64,000 nt of DNA from an uncultured Lachnospiraceae bacterium (GCA_910588655.1 CAJUPJ010000013.1:19793-83792), one strand, 5' to 3'. Counted from the stretch's first letter, positions 51,328 through 61,654 are shown. Notes: generated from the sequence alone by a model not told the origin. Numbers and translations: made by a program.

Positions 51328-53715
51328 TTAATACCCCACCTTTGTACCATTTGCTGTCATATAGCCGCTTATATGCCCTGCCTTATAATCTGCTTTCTTT
51401 CTTGAAACAGGTACTTCCGGGTCTGTAGGGTCATAGTTTATTGTGTAATCAACTGTTATTGTTGCAGGTTTGCCAAGAGGCCCTGGCTTTGAAGAGCTTC
51501 CCTGTACAATATTTACTTTTGTACCAGTTGAAGCATAATCATATATCCATTTTGCATCAGCAACAGTCATGCGGACACAACCGGCGGATGCTGGCGAGCC
51601 AAGCCTGTTATATGTTGAAGGGCTTAATGCATAGTGTGACTGGCTTCCTACTGCGATAGCATGGAAATATACATTTCCTACAATATGGGTAGCCCATCTT
51701 GCATAAACTATGCTTCCATCAGGCTCGTACATTGGCTTTAAAGTATATTTAACAGATGTGCCATTGCTTGATACTGAATATGAACCAAGCGGTGTAAAGG
51801 AAGACTCTTTATTCAGCGAAGCGGCTGTGCCTGTACTGCTTGTGTCCCTGCCTACCGAAACAGTAAAAGATTTTATTGGTATTATGTATGCCTTTTTCTC
51901 ACTGTCATATGCATATGCCGTTACACAGCCTGCTGCCCTGTTTATCTCTAAATACATATTATTGTTTGTTTTATTTAAACCAAGAATATTTGTAAGGTCT
52001 GTTACAATCTTATTATCCTTGTAATAAAACTTGTATTCCCTGCCTGCATATGTTTCATAAACCCATCCATTTTTGCCTAATTCTGATTTCTTAATTTTAA
52101 ATGTCTTTTTATTCAGAAGTATGCTTTTTCCCCATTGTGTAGTTGCATAAGCATAAACCGTGTATTTTCCTTTTTCAGAATATGGCATGTCTGCAATAAA
52201 AACATCCTTGCTTGAAGTATTCACACCAAAAAACTTTTTATAAAATTTCTTCTTTCCGCCATTTACAGAATATACATTAAATTTCACATTCTTAATATTT
52301 CCTGGTATATATGCACCCGACAATACAAATTTACATGTGGCATTTGACTTCTTCTCTACATCGATAGTACCTTTTACCATCCTCATATCTGCTTTGCCAG
52401 TTTTAGTGAGATTTCTTTTATTGCCAGCATTGTCTGTTATGGATGCCTTAACTGTATAAACCTGGAGTTTATAATCTACTGATTTCAATGTTATATCTGC
52501 ATAATAATACGCTGTTTCAGGTTTACGTGTACCTGTTTTGCTGCACACAAGTTTATTATTTTTATCATAAATATTAAACTTTACTTTACCTATGCCAAGT
52601 GCACTGTTGAGTGAACCAACAAATACCCTGAAAGATTTCTTCTTTTCAAGTGCCGCTGATTTCTTTGTTCCTACATTGGAATACACAATAGCAACCTGGA
52701 ATTCTGCGGAAGCAAGTATTACACTATTCTTATCTACATTACGGTTTTCAAGCACTATGGCTGCACTATATTTTCCATATGAACTGCATATCGTAGATAA
52801 ATCTGTTTCCCATGTTTTAGAAACATTTGTTAATTCCCTTTCAACCCCGCATGGTACTGCATTTGAAATCTTATCCTTGTTCTTCCAGATTATAAGCCTT
52901 ATCTTATTGCCTGTACCTGGAACGCCTGCTTCTTGTGCTATATCAGGCTTAAAACCAAATGTCCTGTTTATATCATATTTATTACCAGTAACCTCAAGTT
53001 TATATGCATCTGTATGTATAGTAAAATCACATTTTCCAGCATTTACAACCTGCGGCTCTTCACCTTCTGCTGCTGTACCCATTATAAATGATACATCATA
53101 TTCTTTAAATAAATATTTTTCAAGACTGTCCAGCGAAAATGTACCTGTATAAGTCCCGCCAGTACAGTTTGTTTCATCAAGTGTAATTCTCTGTTCTAAC
53201 GCAGTAATAACTGTTGCATTCCCATCTGTGGCACTGTTTCCTTTATTACCTGATGCAGCACTTCCAGCATTGCCAGCAGTATTATTGTCTGTATTATTTC
53301 CATTATCTCCTGGCTTATTATCTGCATCGCCAGTATTATTACCTGGATTACCAGTATTATTATCTATACTGCCTGGATTATCTGTATTTCCGTTATTGTC
53401 TGGATTATTATTATCTGTGTTTCCATTATTTTCCGGACTATTATTATCTGTGTTTCCGTTATTGTCCGGATTATTGTTGTCGTTATCAACTGCATCACCA
53501 GTATACGTAACTTTAAGTGTCATTTCTTTTATAACATTAGTATCAATCCCATTCACAGTATATGTACAAACACCATTTGAACGGTCTGTTTCAAGCGAAG
53601 CACTATACTCTGCTGCTGCACTGGCACTGTTTCCAGATACAATTAAAGCTATAAACAAACATGATATTATAAATAACTTAGCAGCAAGTTTTTTCTTTTT
53701 TAAATATTTAGCCAT
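51328..53715 (-). CDS. L,D-transpeptidase (YkuD) with long N-terminal extension
   Basis: A 795-residue exported cell-wall enzyme that forms 3-3 peptidoglycan cross-links or attaches proteins. Signal peptide 1-33 (AAKLFIISCLFIALIVSGNS). An Asn/Asp/Gly-rich low-complexity stretch covers about 65-155 (NNGNTDNN repeats), followed by several Ig/GBS-Bsp-like beta domains to about 580, and the YkuD domain at about 590-740 with FHAIAVGSQSHYAL and the catalytic SAGCVRMTVADAKWIYDY. The start at 53715 follows AGGTGG. The last residues are GYMTANGTKVGY. The large substrate-facing N-terminal part is typical of clostridial members. Confidence 0.92.
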   Translation of the reverse strand: MAKYLKKKKLAAKLFIISCLFIALIVSGNSASAAAEYSASLETDRSNGVCTYTVNGIDTNVIKEMTLKVTYTGDAVDNDNNNPDNNGNTDNNSPENNGNTDNNNPDNNGNTDNPGSIDNNTGNPGNNTGDADNKPGDNGNNTDNNTAGNAGSAASGNKGNSATDGNATVITALEQRITLDETNCTGGTYTGTFSLDSLEKYLFKEYDVSFIMGTAAEGEEPQVVNAGKCDFTIHTDAYKLEVTGNKYDINRTFGFKPDIAQEAGVPGTGNKIRLIIWKNKDKISNAVPCGVERELTNVSKTWETDLSTICSSYGKYSAAIVLENRNVDKNSVILASAEFQVAIVYSNVGTKKSAALEKKKSFRVFVGSLNSALGIGKVKFNIYDKNNKLVCSKTGTRKPETAYYYADITLKSVDYKLQVYTVKASITDNAGNKRNLTKTGKADMRMVKGTIDVEKKSNATCKFVLSGAYIPGNIKNVKFNVYSVNGGKKKFYKKFFGVNTSSKDVFIADMPYSEKGKYTVYAYATTQWGKSILLNKKTFKIKKSELGKNGWVYETYAGREYKFYYKDNKIVTDLTNILGLNKTNNNMYLEINRAAGCVTAYAYDSEKKAYIIPIKSFTVSVGRDTSSTGTAASLNKESSFTPLGSYSVSSNGTSVKYTLKPMYEPDGSIVYARWATHIVGNVYFHAIAVGSQSHYALSPSTYNRLGSPASAGCVRMTVADAKWIYDYASTGTKVNIVQGSSSKPGPLGKPATITVDYTINYDPTDPEVPVSRKKADYKAGHISGYMTANGTKVGY
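53390..53500 (-). repeat. Low-complexity repeat encoding NNGNTDNN
   Basis: Degenerate 24-27 bp units encode NNPDNNGNTD and close variants in the transpeptidase, a slippage-prone spacer between signal peptide and beta domains. Confidence 0.7.
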
Positions 53716-53847
53716 TACGCCACCTATGCCTTTCTTTATTTTACAAGCCTGTGCCAAAATTGCAAAATAGCACTAAAATAGATATTAACACCTTTATACA
53801 CAATATTTCAACCCATAAAATATTACAAAAAAAACCATACTTAGATG

Positions 53848-55317
53848 CTATTTTTTTACTGCCCCTGTAAAAACATACTTAAATACAAGAAGTGATTTTA
53901 ATGGATGTCCCTTAAAATCAAATAATGCCTGGTTATCCCATGATGAACCACCATACCATTTTCCCGCATCATTTGCATCATAAGAGCCTGCTGCCCTTGA
54001 CGCCCATCCAGAACCCTTTTCTTCCCATATTTTTTTATTTTCCCTTAATACTTTTTTATGGTTCTTCAAATCTTTTTTATATAATTGTACCGGAATCCAT
54101 GCTGGTTCCCAGTAGAATACGCCAATACCAGCCTCCCCTATACCTGCCATTGACTGTATTACGTTTGCAACTGCATCCGCCTGTCCCTGTACAGAAACAT
54201 CATAATCCAGCGGAAGGCCGCTGTCCTTCCCGACACTCTGGCTATGCCCGTCCCCATCCTCCAATGTATAAACATAAGAAGTTTCTGCAACCATAACTTT
54301 TTTACCATATTCTTCTGCAATTATCTTCATTGTGTCTGTCATGTTCTCTGCTGTACCATGCCAGAACGGGTAATATGATGTTGCAAAAACGTCATAATCC
54401 ACCTGCCTGTCTTTTAATGTACTGGCAATACTTCTGTACCTGCTTTCAGAAATATCTGTAAAATGCAGTGCAACAAGTATTTCTTTTTCCATTGTGTCAG
54501 CAACATACCTTACTGCCCTGCTGCCCTCATTCATTAACAGGCAGATATTATCCCAGTCTGTTTCACCTGCCATGCCGTTTACAGTTTCATTGCCAATCTG
54601 TACCATTCCAACATCCACGCCACTGTCCATAAGCATGGTCAGGCTTTCTACAGTGTATACTTCCAGAGCCTGTGCCTTGCTGTCTATATCCATATCCTGC
54701 CATTCCTTTGGCGGCTGGAACTTGCCTGGGTCAGCCCAGAAATCTGAATAATGGAAATCTATAAGTACCCTTAACCCAGCAGCCGTTGCAAGCTTACCTA
54801 TACCAGCAGCCGTTTCCAAATCATTATTTCCGCCGCCATAGCTATTACCCTTTTCATCATATGGGTCATTCCATACACGTATGCGCACCCAGTTAATTCC
54901 ACATTCCTTTAAAAATGTAAAAAATCCCTTCTCTCCATCCCCAGGTGAATATGCCAGGCTGTTTCCTTCAAAATCGTAATATTGCACACCGCTTTCATAT
55001 TCAGACTTAATGCTTGATATATCTGCACCACATATAAAATCTTCACAAAGCCCGTTAATTCGTGTAACATTTATCCCTGCTTCTACAGGTTCTGTATTTT
55101 GTATATTGTTATTATTATTTTCTGTATTATATCCTGGCTCACCAGACACCTCATCTTCTGATGAGGTGTCTCCGCTTCCAGAAGAAATGCCTGTGCTGGC
55201 AGGAACTGCACTTTTGTCTGTACTGTTGTTACTATTATTATTTGCACAGCCTGTAAAAGCCACTGGCATAATAAAACATAATAATATTGCAATAATGTTT
55301 CTGCTTTTTCTCCCCAT
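53848..55317 (-). CDS. Arabinogalactan endo-beta-1,4-galactanase (GH53), lipoprotein
   Basis: A 489-residue extracellular glycoside hydrolase family 53 enzyme that cuts beta-1,4-galactan side chains of pectin. It has a lipoprotein signal (LLCFIMPVAFTGC) with an Asn/Ser/Glu-rich linker to about residue 85. The catalytic barrel shows ICGADISSIKSEYESG, CGINWVRIRVWNDP, LIDFHYSDFWADPGKF, acid/base Glu in MVQIGNETVNG, YPFWHGT and nucleophile Glu in VMVAETSYVY, ending with GVFYWEPAW. GGAGGTG precedes the ATG. It suggests use of plant pectin galactan in the gut; no transporter is adjacent. Confidence 0.95.
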   Translation of the reverse strand: MGRKSRNIIAILLCFIMPVAFTGCANNNSNNSTDKSAVPASTGISSGSGDTSSEDEVSGEPGYNTENNNNNIQNTEPVEAGINVTRINGLCEDFICGADISSIKSEYESGVQYYDFEGNSLAYSPGDGEKGFFTFLKECGINWVRIRVWNDPYDEKGNSYGGGNNDLETAAGIGKLATAAGLRVLIDFHYSDFWADPGKFQPPKEWQDMDIDSKAQALEVYTVESLTMLMDSGVDVGMVQIGNETVNGMAGETDWDNICLLMNEGSRAVRYVADTMEKEILVALHFTDISESRYRSIASTLKDRQVDYDVFATSYYPFWHGTAENMTDTMKIIAEEYGKKVMVAETSYVYTLEDGDGHSQSVGKDSGLPLDYDVSVQGQADAVANVIQSMAGIGEAGIGVFYWEPAWIPVQLYKKDLKNHKKVLRENKKIWEEKGSGWASRAAGSYDANDAGKWYGGSSWDNQALFDFKGHPLKSLLVFKYVFTGAVKK

Positions 55318-55361
55318 ATACACCTCCATATAAACTAACTGTACACCTCACATGGACTGTT

Positions 55362-56042
55362 TTAATCCCTGTCCCTTCTCCCAAATATCATTACAAGCCT
55401 TAATAATTGCAGAAGTATTGCAACCATTGAAGCTACATATGTCATTGCTGCTGCACCAAGGACTTTTCTTGCACCTGATAATTCCTTGCCCTGGAGTATA
55501 TTCTGCTCTTTCAGTATATTTAAAGCCCTGCCCGAAGCATTAAATTCAACTGGAAGGGTTACAAGCTGGAAAATTACTGCAAAACTAAAAAGTATTATCC
55601 CAACATTTACAAGAATCCCGCTATTTATCATTGCCCCAAGCAAAATAACAGGCCATGCTGCATTTGAACCAATATTTACAAGAGGTACTATCGCATTACG
55701 TATAGTAATTGGCACATATCCTTTCTGGTGCTGGATAGCGTGGCCACATTCATGTGCTGCTACCCCTATTGCAGCTACTGAAAGCGAACCATATACAGAG
55801 TCTGAAAGACGCAGCACTTTTTCACGTGGTGAATAATGGTCTGTAAGGTTTCCTGATATACGTTCAATCCTTACGTCAAATATCCCTGCATTGCTTAAAA
55901 TCATCTGGGCAACATCTTCTGCCCTGAGCCCGCGTGAATTATAAACTCCCATATAGCGTTTGTAAGTCCCGTTTACATTAGCAGATGCTGCCATACAAAG
56001 GACTGCACCAATTATAATTAAAATATAAGTAGAATCAATCAT
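55362..56042 (-). CDS. Membrane zinc metallopeptidase, YugP-like
   Basis: A 226-residue membrane protein of the Zn_peptidase_2 family (YugP, 225 residues in B. subtilis). An N-terminal helix (STYILIIIGAVLCMAASA), the zinc site GVAAHECGHAIQHQKGY with HExxH-like HECGH, and three further helices with LPVEFNASGRAL. The function is poorly known; membrane protein quality control is often suggested. The ATG at 56042 has AAAGGGG about 12 bases upstream. Confidence 0.93.
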   Translation of the reverse strand: MIDSTYILIIIGAVLCMAASANVNGTYKRYMGVYNSRGLRAEDVAQMILSNAGIFDVRIERISGNLTDHYSPREKVLRLSDSVYGSLSVAAIGVAAHECGHAIQHQKGYVPITIRNAIVPLVNIGSNAAWPVILLGAMINSGILVNVGIILFSFAVIFQLVTLPVEFNASGRALNILKEQNILQGKELSGARKVLGAAAMTYVASMVAILLQLLRLVMIFGRRDRD

Positions 56043-56182
56043 TAATAAATATTTCCCCTTTCTTAAATTACAACACAAATCTTTCCTTATTATTCCTGCG
56101 TTTTTAATATGCTATCATAAAAACCTTGATATTTCAAGGAATAAAGCGTAATAGTACATATGTTTTTTCCAAAAAATATAAA

Positions 56183-56653
56183 TTAAAAGTGCATGGAATA
56201 ATATAGTAAATTATTAAGAATATCATCATCATCAAAACCAGGAAAAATGTCCCTGATTTCATCTATTGAAAATTTACCTGTCTTTAATAATTTTATAGCT
56301 GTATTCTTTTCTGTTTTCATAGCTGTATTTTTTTCTGTTTTCTTTACTGCTTTATCTACCGCTTCCTTTACCTCACTTTTTACATAAATATCAAATACTT
56401 TTTCCTGGTCAAATAATGCTATCATAATATCCAAGCCTTGCTTGCAAGGCTTTAACCTCCTTCTCTTTGCTTTCAAGGTATTCTTTAAGCAGGTTCTTAT
56501 CTTTTATTATATCATTGTTTTTCCCATCATAAATTACTTTTGCCCTTAATTCAATGCCAATATTCCTTCCGTTTTCTTTTTTCTTTCACCTGTATAAATT
56601 ACATACAGCCCAGGCTCTGGCATTACAACCTTTTTACTTCCATCTTTGTCCAA
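56183..56653 (-). pseudogene. Rpn-family (PD-(D/E)xK) nuclease/transposase remnant, multiply frameshifted
   Basis: Three frames on the minus strand carry consecutive pieces of the C-terminal half of an Rpn/transposase-like PD-(D/E)xK protein. They are VMPEPGLYVIYTGERKKKTE (to 56546), then LRAKVIYDGKNNDIIKDKNL plus ESKEKEVKALQARLGYYDS, then FDQEKVFDIYVKSEVKE with FSIDEIRDIFPGFDDDDI (ending 56183). The catalytic N-terminal half is absent. It is a decayed recombination-promoting nuclease gene of the kind common in gut Firmicutes and Bacteroidetes. Confidence 0.75.
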
Positions 56654-56678
56654 GGTTTAATTTGTACTTTTCCCATAA

Positions 56679-56707
56679 TTGACAAAACCAGGATAATATC
56701 CTATACT
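56679..56707 (+). promoter_or_regulatory. Promoter of the GNAT-isomerase unit with spacer palindrome
   Basis: TTGACA (56679-56684), 17 bp, TATACT (56702-56707). A palindrome AGGATA-A-TATCCT (56690-56702) fills the spacer, an operator-like position. Confidence 0.7.
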
Positions 56708-56771
56708 TTACCAAAATTCATATATAATTATTATTTCACAAAAAATATATTTATGTGTATGGGGGATTGTA

Positions 56772-57203
56772 ATGGAAAATAAAATAAAAATACAGGTATA
56801 TTACAAACTGCCTGAAGAAGCTGTATTAATACGGCAGGCGGTATTTGTTGAGGAACAAGGTTTTAATGAAGAATTTGACAGCATTGACAATAATGCGGTA
56901 CATCTTGTCCTTTTTGATGGCAATACTCCTGCCGCAACATGCCGCTTTTTTAAAGATAAAGAACCTGGTACATACATAATAGGACGTATTGCAGTAATGC
57001 GTACCCACAGGGGAAAGGACTTTGGTTCTGCACTTCTTATAAAAGCTGGCCAGCTTATAAAAGAAGCTGGCGGAATTAAAATCTGCCTTCATTCCCAGAA
57101 ACGTGTAAAAGAATTTTATGAAAAACAGGGATACCAGGTATTTGGTGAAGAAGATTTTGACGAAGGATGCCCACATATCTGGATGTACAAGGACATAAAA
57201 TAA
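56772..57203 (+). CDS. GNAT-family N-acetyltransferase
   Basis: A 143-residue acetyl-CoA-dependent acetyltransferase of the ElaA/YjcF type. It begins VYYKLPEEAVLIRQAVFVEE, has the acetyl-CoA loop IAVMRTHRGKDFGSALLIKA and the C-terminal VKEFYEKQGYQVFGEEDFDE. The substrate is unknown; small amines or peptides are usual. GGGGGA precedes the ATG. It is followed by a sugar isomerase-like gene 59 bases downstream, probably on the same mRNA. Confidence 0.92.
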   Translation: MENKIKIQVYYKLPEEAVLIRQAVFVEEQGFNEEFDSIDNNAVHLVLFDGNTPAATCRFFKDKEPGTYIIGRIAVMRTHRGKDFGSALLIKAGQLIKEAGGIKICLHSQKRVKEFYEKQGYQVFGEEDFDEGCPHIWMYKDIK

Positions 57204-57262
57204 ATTCCACATATGCGGTTGGAATAATTTCTTTATGCTGGTTATACAAGGAGGGGATTTTA

Positions 57263-58081
57263 ATGTGTAAAATACTTTGCTCCACAGGAGCATTAATTGG
57301 CCTGCCAAATAACAGAAATTATAAATTGCTTAAACCACTGTCCAAAGAACTTCTATGTGATGGCTTTGAGTTTATGATGTACAGTTCATGGTATGACAAA
57401 ACAGATGAAATAACAGGTTTCCTGCAAGATACTGGATTATATACACCAGTAATGCACTGTGAAAAACATATAGGGGAAGCAATAAGCAAAAATGAAACTG
57501 ATGAGGCGTTATGCCTTTTTAAAATTAACTGCAATATGGCACAGGAAATAAATGCCAGTAAACTTGTTATACATTTATGGGATGGCATTACATCAGACCA
57601 GAATTTCCAGAATAATCTCAGATTATATAAAGAACTGGAGGAAATTTCAAACAGCTATGGCTTATGCCTTCTGGTAGAAAATGTTGTGTGCAATGCCGGC
57701 AACCCTATGAAACACTGGCTTGAACTTGCAGAATGTTATCCTGGAATAAATTTTGTATTTGATACAAAGATGGCTGCTTTCCACCAGCAGCTTGAATTAC
57801 TATATAGTGAGGAATACAAGTGGTTATGGCAGGACGGGCACATAAAACATTACCATATAAATGATTATGCAGGAGGATATATGGAATGGGAAAAATTACG
57901 CTCCCTGCCGCTTGGGGCTGGAAACATTGATTTTAAAAAATTCTTTTCATTTATACATAAAGTAAAATACAATGATACATTTACAATAGAGGCAACGGCA
58001 TTTAACCAAAACGGGGAAGTTGATACAGATATGTTAAACCGCTGTTTTGAAAATGTAAGGCATTATCTTAAGGAAATTTAA
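57263..58081 (+). CDS. TIM-barrel sugar phosphate isomerase/epimerase-like protein
   Basis: A 272-residue protein of the AP-endonuclease-2/xylose-isomerase-like TIM barrel family. Motifs include the N-terminal CKILCSTGALIG, METAL-ligand-type LVIHLWDG, LCLLVENVVCNAGNP (Glu), FVFDTKMAAFHQ (Asp), HYHINDYAGG (His, Asp) and FTIEATAF (Glu), consistent with a divalent-metal site. GGAGGGG precedes the ATG at 57263. The substrate cannot be told. It lies directly before the CRISPR locus but is unrelated to known Cas functions. Confidence 0.85.
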   Translation: MCKILCSTGALIGLPNNRNYKLLKPLSKELLCDGFEFMMYSSWYDKTDEITGFLQDTGLYTPVMHCEKHIGEAISKNETDEALCLFKINCNMAQEINASKLVIHLWDGITSDQNFQNNLRLYKELEEISNSYGLCLLVENVVCNAGNPMKHWLELAECYPGINFVFDTKMAAFHQQLELLYSEEYKWLWQDGHIKHYHINDYAGGYMEWEKLRSLPLGAGNIDFKKFFSFIHKVKYNDTFTIEATAFNQNGEVDTDMLNRCFENVRHYLKEI

Positions 58082-58189
58082 CAAAGACAAATTTCTTCTG
58101 ATTTTCATTCCCAGACTAATGTAACGATAAATTTCCTATAATTATTTTTTTTAAATAGAAAAACTCTGGTATTATATATGCAAAAATGT

Positions 58190-58195
58190 TATAAT
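58190..58195 (+). promoter_or_regulatory. Probable -10 box of the cas9 operon
   Basis: TATAAT 137 bases upstream of cas9 in AT-rich sequence; the -35 (TGGTAT at 58167) is weak, as expected of a regulated promoter. Confidence 0.45.
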
Positions 58196-58332
58196 ATTTT
58201 TTATTATAATTTATTACAAGAATTTAAGCGTAACCAGGTTAAATGCAGATATATGTCTTTAAGGACATTCCTTATAGTGGTAAATTATATACAGATAAAC
58301 CAGAAACAAAATATACTTTGGAGGAAATGAAA

Positions 58333-61300
58333 ATGGGGGTAAGATTTGGATTAGACATAGGGGTAGCTTCTGTGGGATGGGCTGTTGTAAATGACAATTA
58401 CGAAGTTGAAGAAGCAGGTTCAAACTTATTTACATCAGCAGATGCAAACCAGAACGTTGAACGCAGGTCATTCCGGCAAACAAGACGCCTGCACAGAAGA
58501 CGGGGAAACCGTATTAATGATTTTAAAAAACTCTGGCTGAATACAGGGCTTCCAATTCCTGCTACAAACATTCCTGATATGCTGGAATTACGTAACAGAG
58601 GATTAAATGGCAGGTTATCAGAAGAAGAAATGTTCCACGTATTAAAAAATGAGTTACTACACCGCGGAATTTCATATCTTGATGATGCAACAGATGGTTC
58701 TGAAACCGCACAAGGCGACTATGCAAAAGGAATAAGCCAGAACCAGAAAGAACTGGACAGTGGCAAATTTCCTTGTGAAATACAGTCAGAACGTCTGGAC
58801 AAATATGGCAAATACCATGGCAATATTTTTGTTGGCAATGGAGAAGAAAAAATTATTTTATCCAATGTCTTTACAACAGGCGCATATAAGAAAGAAATCC
58901 TTGCTATACTGGAGCAGCAGAAAAAATTCCTTGGATTTCTGACAGACAGCTTCTGTGAAAAATACATAGAAATATTTTTAAGAAAACGTGAATATTATAC
59001 TGGCCCAGGCAATGAAAAATCACGTACCGATTATGGCAAATATACTACCAGGACTGATGAAACAGGAAAATATATAACAGAAGATAATATATTTGAAAAA
59101 CTTATAGGAAAATGCAGCGTATACAAGCATCTGACACGTGCAGCAGGTGCAACATATACAGCACAAGAATTTAATTTATTAAATGACCTTAATAATATAA
59201 CTGTTAATGGAAGAAAACTATCAAAGGATGAAAAAGAAGTTATAATTAATGAAGTAAAAAATGCCAATTCATTTAATATGAGAAAAATATTAAAAAAAGC
59301 CATTGGTGAAGATATAGAAACGTTAACAGGGGCAAGGCTTGATAAAAACGAAAAAGAAGATTTCCATAAATTTGCACAATATAACGCAATAAGAAAAGAA
59401 TTTGAAAAAAATGGATGGGATATAACCGTTCTTTCCAGGGAAGAACTTGACAGCATAGGAAATGTATTAACCTTGAACACAGAAAAAGAAGCTATATTAA
59501 ACGGCTTTAAACGTGAAGGGCTGTCACTTACAGAAGAAATGGAAAACTGCCTTATATCCTTGCGCAAACAAAAAAGCCCTTTATTTAGCAAATGGCAGTC
59601 ATTCTCATTAGATATTATGCTTGAACTGATTCCAGGTCTTTATGAACAGCCAAAAAACCAGATGGAACTGCTTACAGACATGGGAATATTCAAAAGTAAC
59701 AAAGATATATTTAAAAATTACAGCAGTATTCCAGCAAATGCAATACTTGAAAATATATACAACCCTGTAGTAACACGCTCTATACGCATAACAATACAAA
59801 TAATAAATGCTTTAATAAAAAAATATGGATATCCAGACCAGATAATTATAGAAATGCCACGTGACAAAAACGAAGAAGAAGAGAAAAAAAATATTGCTGA
59901 AAGACAAAAAAAGAACCAGAAAGAATTAGACGGCATTATTAAAAAGATTTCTTCTGAATATGGAATTAAAATAACAGAACAGGATTTCCACCAGCATAAA
60001 AAACTTGTATTAAAACTAAAACTCTGGAATGAACAAGGCGGAAAATGCCCATATTCAGGCAGGACAATAAATATACAGGATTTATTATACAACCCTTCAC
60101 TTTTTGAGGTTGACCATATAATACCAAAATCCATTTCATTTGACGACAGCCGTTCAAACAAAGTGCTTGTGTATAGTACAGAAAACCAGAAAAAAGGTAA
60201 TACCACCCCATATAACTATTTAAGGCATTTAAGCGGCAACTGGGGATATAAAGAATACTTTGATTATGTATGCAGGCTTAGAAAAGACAATATGATAAAC
60301 AAGCGCAAAATGGAAAACTTATTATTTACAGAAGATATAAACAAAATTGAAGTATTAAAAGGATTTATAACAAGAAATATTAATGATACACGATATGCCT
60401 CAAGAATGGTATTAAATACATTACAAGGATACTTCCAGGCAAAAGAAGCACCAACAAAAATCAAAGTAGTACGTGGAAGTTTTACACACCAGTTCCGCAA
60501 TAACTTATACCTGGAAAAAAACAGGGACGAAAGTTATTCACACCATGCAGTAGATGCCATGATTATGTGCTACTCACAAATGGGATTTGATGAATACCAT
60601 AAACTGCGCTCAGAAATAATAGATTTTGAAACTGGGGAAATCCTTGATATCAAAAGGTGGGAAGAAGAAGTAAATGAGAAAACTTACAATGAACTTATAT
60701 ACCAGAACAAAATGATACAAATACGTGCCAATATACAAAAGGCAGAAAAAAAAGTAAAATTCTGGCATAAACGTGATTCCAAACCTAACAGGGGACTATG
60801 TAACCAGACAATACGTGGAACACGTAATGATAATGGTGTAATTAAAAAAGTAAACAAATTAAACATATATGACCCATCTGGTGTAGAAACACTGAAAAAA
60901 ATGATTAACAACGGTAAACAAGATTGCTTTTTAATGTATAAACATGACAAAAGGACATGGGAAAATATGTTGCAGATTATGGAGGACTACAGGGAAACCA
61001 AAAATCCATTTACAGAATATGAAAATGAAACAGGAGATTATTTAAGAAAATACTCCAAAAAACACAATGGCCCACGTATAATAAAATTAAAATATCTTGG
61101 TGGGGAAGTTGGAAGCTGTATAGATATCTCACATAAATATGGATTTGAAACTGGAAGCAGGAAAGTTATACTCGAAAGTTTAAAACCATACCGTATGGAT
61201 GTTTACTACAACGAAAAAGACCAAAAATATTATTTAATTGGGGTAAAATATTCAGACTTAAAATTTAACAAAGGAACATATATTATTAATGAAACTGCTT

Positions 61301-61638
61301 ACAATAAAACACTAGTATCTGAGAAATTAATTAAACCAGGGCAATCAAGAAGTGATTTAGAAAAACTGGGATATAAATTTATGCTCTCATTCTATAAAAA
61401 TGAAATAATAGAATATGAAAAAAATGGTGAATATCATACAGAACGTTTCCTTTCAAGAGTCAAAAAAGATAGAAACCTTATTGAAACTAAACCAATAGAT
61501 GCACCAAACTTTAAAAAACCACAAAATCGAGTCAGTCTTTCAAAAACTACTTCTATAAAAAAAGTCTGCCTTGATATACTTGGCAACAAATACTATTCTG
61601 GACAGGAAAAATTTAAAATAACAGTTGACAAAAACTGA
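58333..61638 (+). CDS. cas9: CRISPR-associated endonuclease Cas9, compact type II-A
   Basis: RNA-guided double-strand DNA nuclease, 1101 residues, the size class of S. thermophilus CRISPR1 and S. aureus Cas9. RuvC-I is FGLDIGVASVGWAV (Asp8); the bridge helix is NVERRSFRQTRRLHRRRGNR; RuvC-II is IIIEMPRDKNEEE (Glu507); HNH is FEVDHIIPKSISFDDSRSNK with Asp594-His595 and Asn618 (ENQKKGN); RuvC-III is YSHHAVDAMIM (His738, Asp741). All catalytic residues are present. The C-terminal 250 residues form the wedge and PAM-interacting region. The ATG at 58333 is chosen because GGAGG is 8 bases upstream; one two codons earlier is too close. It is followed by tracrRNA, cas1, cas2 and csn2. Confidence 0.98.
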   Translation: MGVRFGLDIGVASVGWAVVNDNYEVEEAGSNLFTSADANQNVERRSFRQTRRLHRRRGNRINDFKKLWLNTGLPIPATNIPDMLELRNRGLNGRLSEEEMFHVLKNELLHRGISYLDDATDGSETAQGDYAKGISQNQKELDSGKFPCEIQSERLDKYGKYHGNIFVGNGEEKIILSNVFTTGAYKKEILAILEQQKKFLGFLTDSFCEKYIEIFLRKREYYTGPGNEKSRTDYGKYTTRTDETGKYITEDNIFEKLIGKCSVYKHLTRAAGATYTAQEFNLLNDLNNITVNGRKLSKDEKEVIINEVKNANSFNMRKILKKAIGEDIETLTGARLDKNEKEDFHKFAQYNAIRKEFEKNGWDITVLSREELDSIGNVLTLNTEKEAILNGFKREGLSLTEEMENCLISLRKQKSPLFSKWQSFSLDIMLELIPGLYEQPKNQMELLTDMGIFKSNKDIFKNYSSIPANAILENIYNPVVTRSIRITIQIINALIKKYGYPDQIIIEMPRDKNEEEEKKNIAERQKKNQKELDGIIKKISSEYGIKITEQDFHQHKKLVLKLKLWNEQGGKCPYSGRTINIQDLLYNPSLFEVDHIIPKSISFDDSRSNKVLVYSTENQKKGNTTPYNYLRHLSGNWGYKEYFDYVCRLRKDNMINKRKMENLLFTEDINKIEVLKGFITRNINDTRYASRMVLNTLQGYFQAKEAPTKIKVVRGSFTHQFRNNLYLEKNRDESYSHHAVDAMIMCYSQMGFDEYHKLRSEIIDFETGEILDIKRWEEEVNEKTYNELIYQNKMIQIRANIQKAEKKVKFWHKRDSKPNRGLCNQTIRGTRNDNGVIKKVNKLNIYDPSGVETLKKMINNGKQDCFLMYKHDKRTWENMLQIMEDYRETKNPFTEYENETGDYLRKYSKKHNGPRIIKLKYLGGEVGSCIDISHKYGFETGSRKVILESLKPYRMDVYYNEKDQKYYLIGVKYSDLKFNKGTYIINETAYNKTLVSEKLIKPGQSRSDLEKLGYKFMLSFYKNEIIEYEKNGEYHTERFLSRVKKDRNLIETKPIDAPNFKKPQNRVSLSKTTSIKKVCLDILGNKYYSGQEKFKITVDKN

Positions 61639-61654
61639 TAGATGTACTATACTA

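Noticed and set aside
58140..58332. Target of a tracrRNA self-guide in the cas9 promoter
   Set aside because: The 10-14 bases before 61655 have no match by eye in the cas9 upstream region, so autoregulation remains only a hypothesis.
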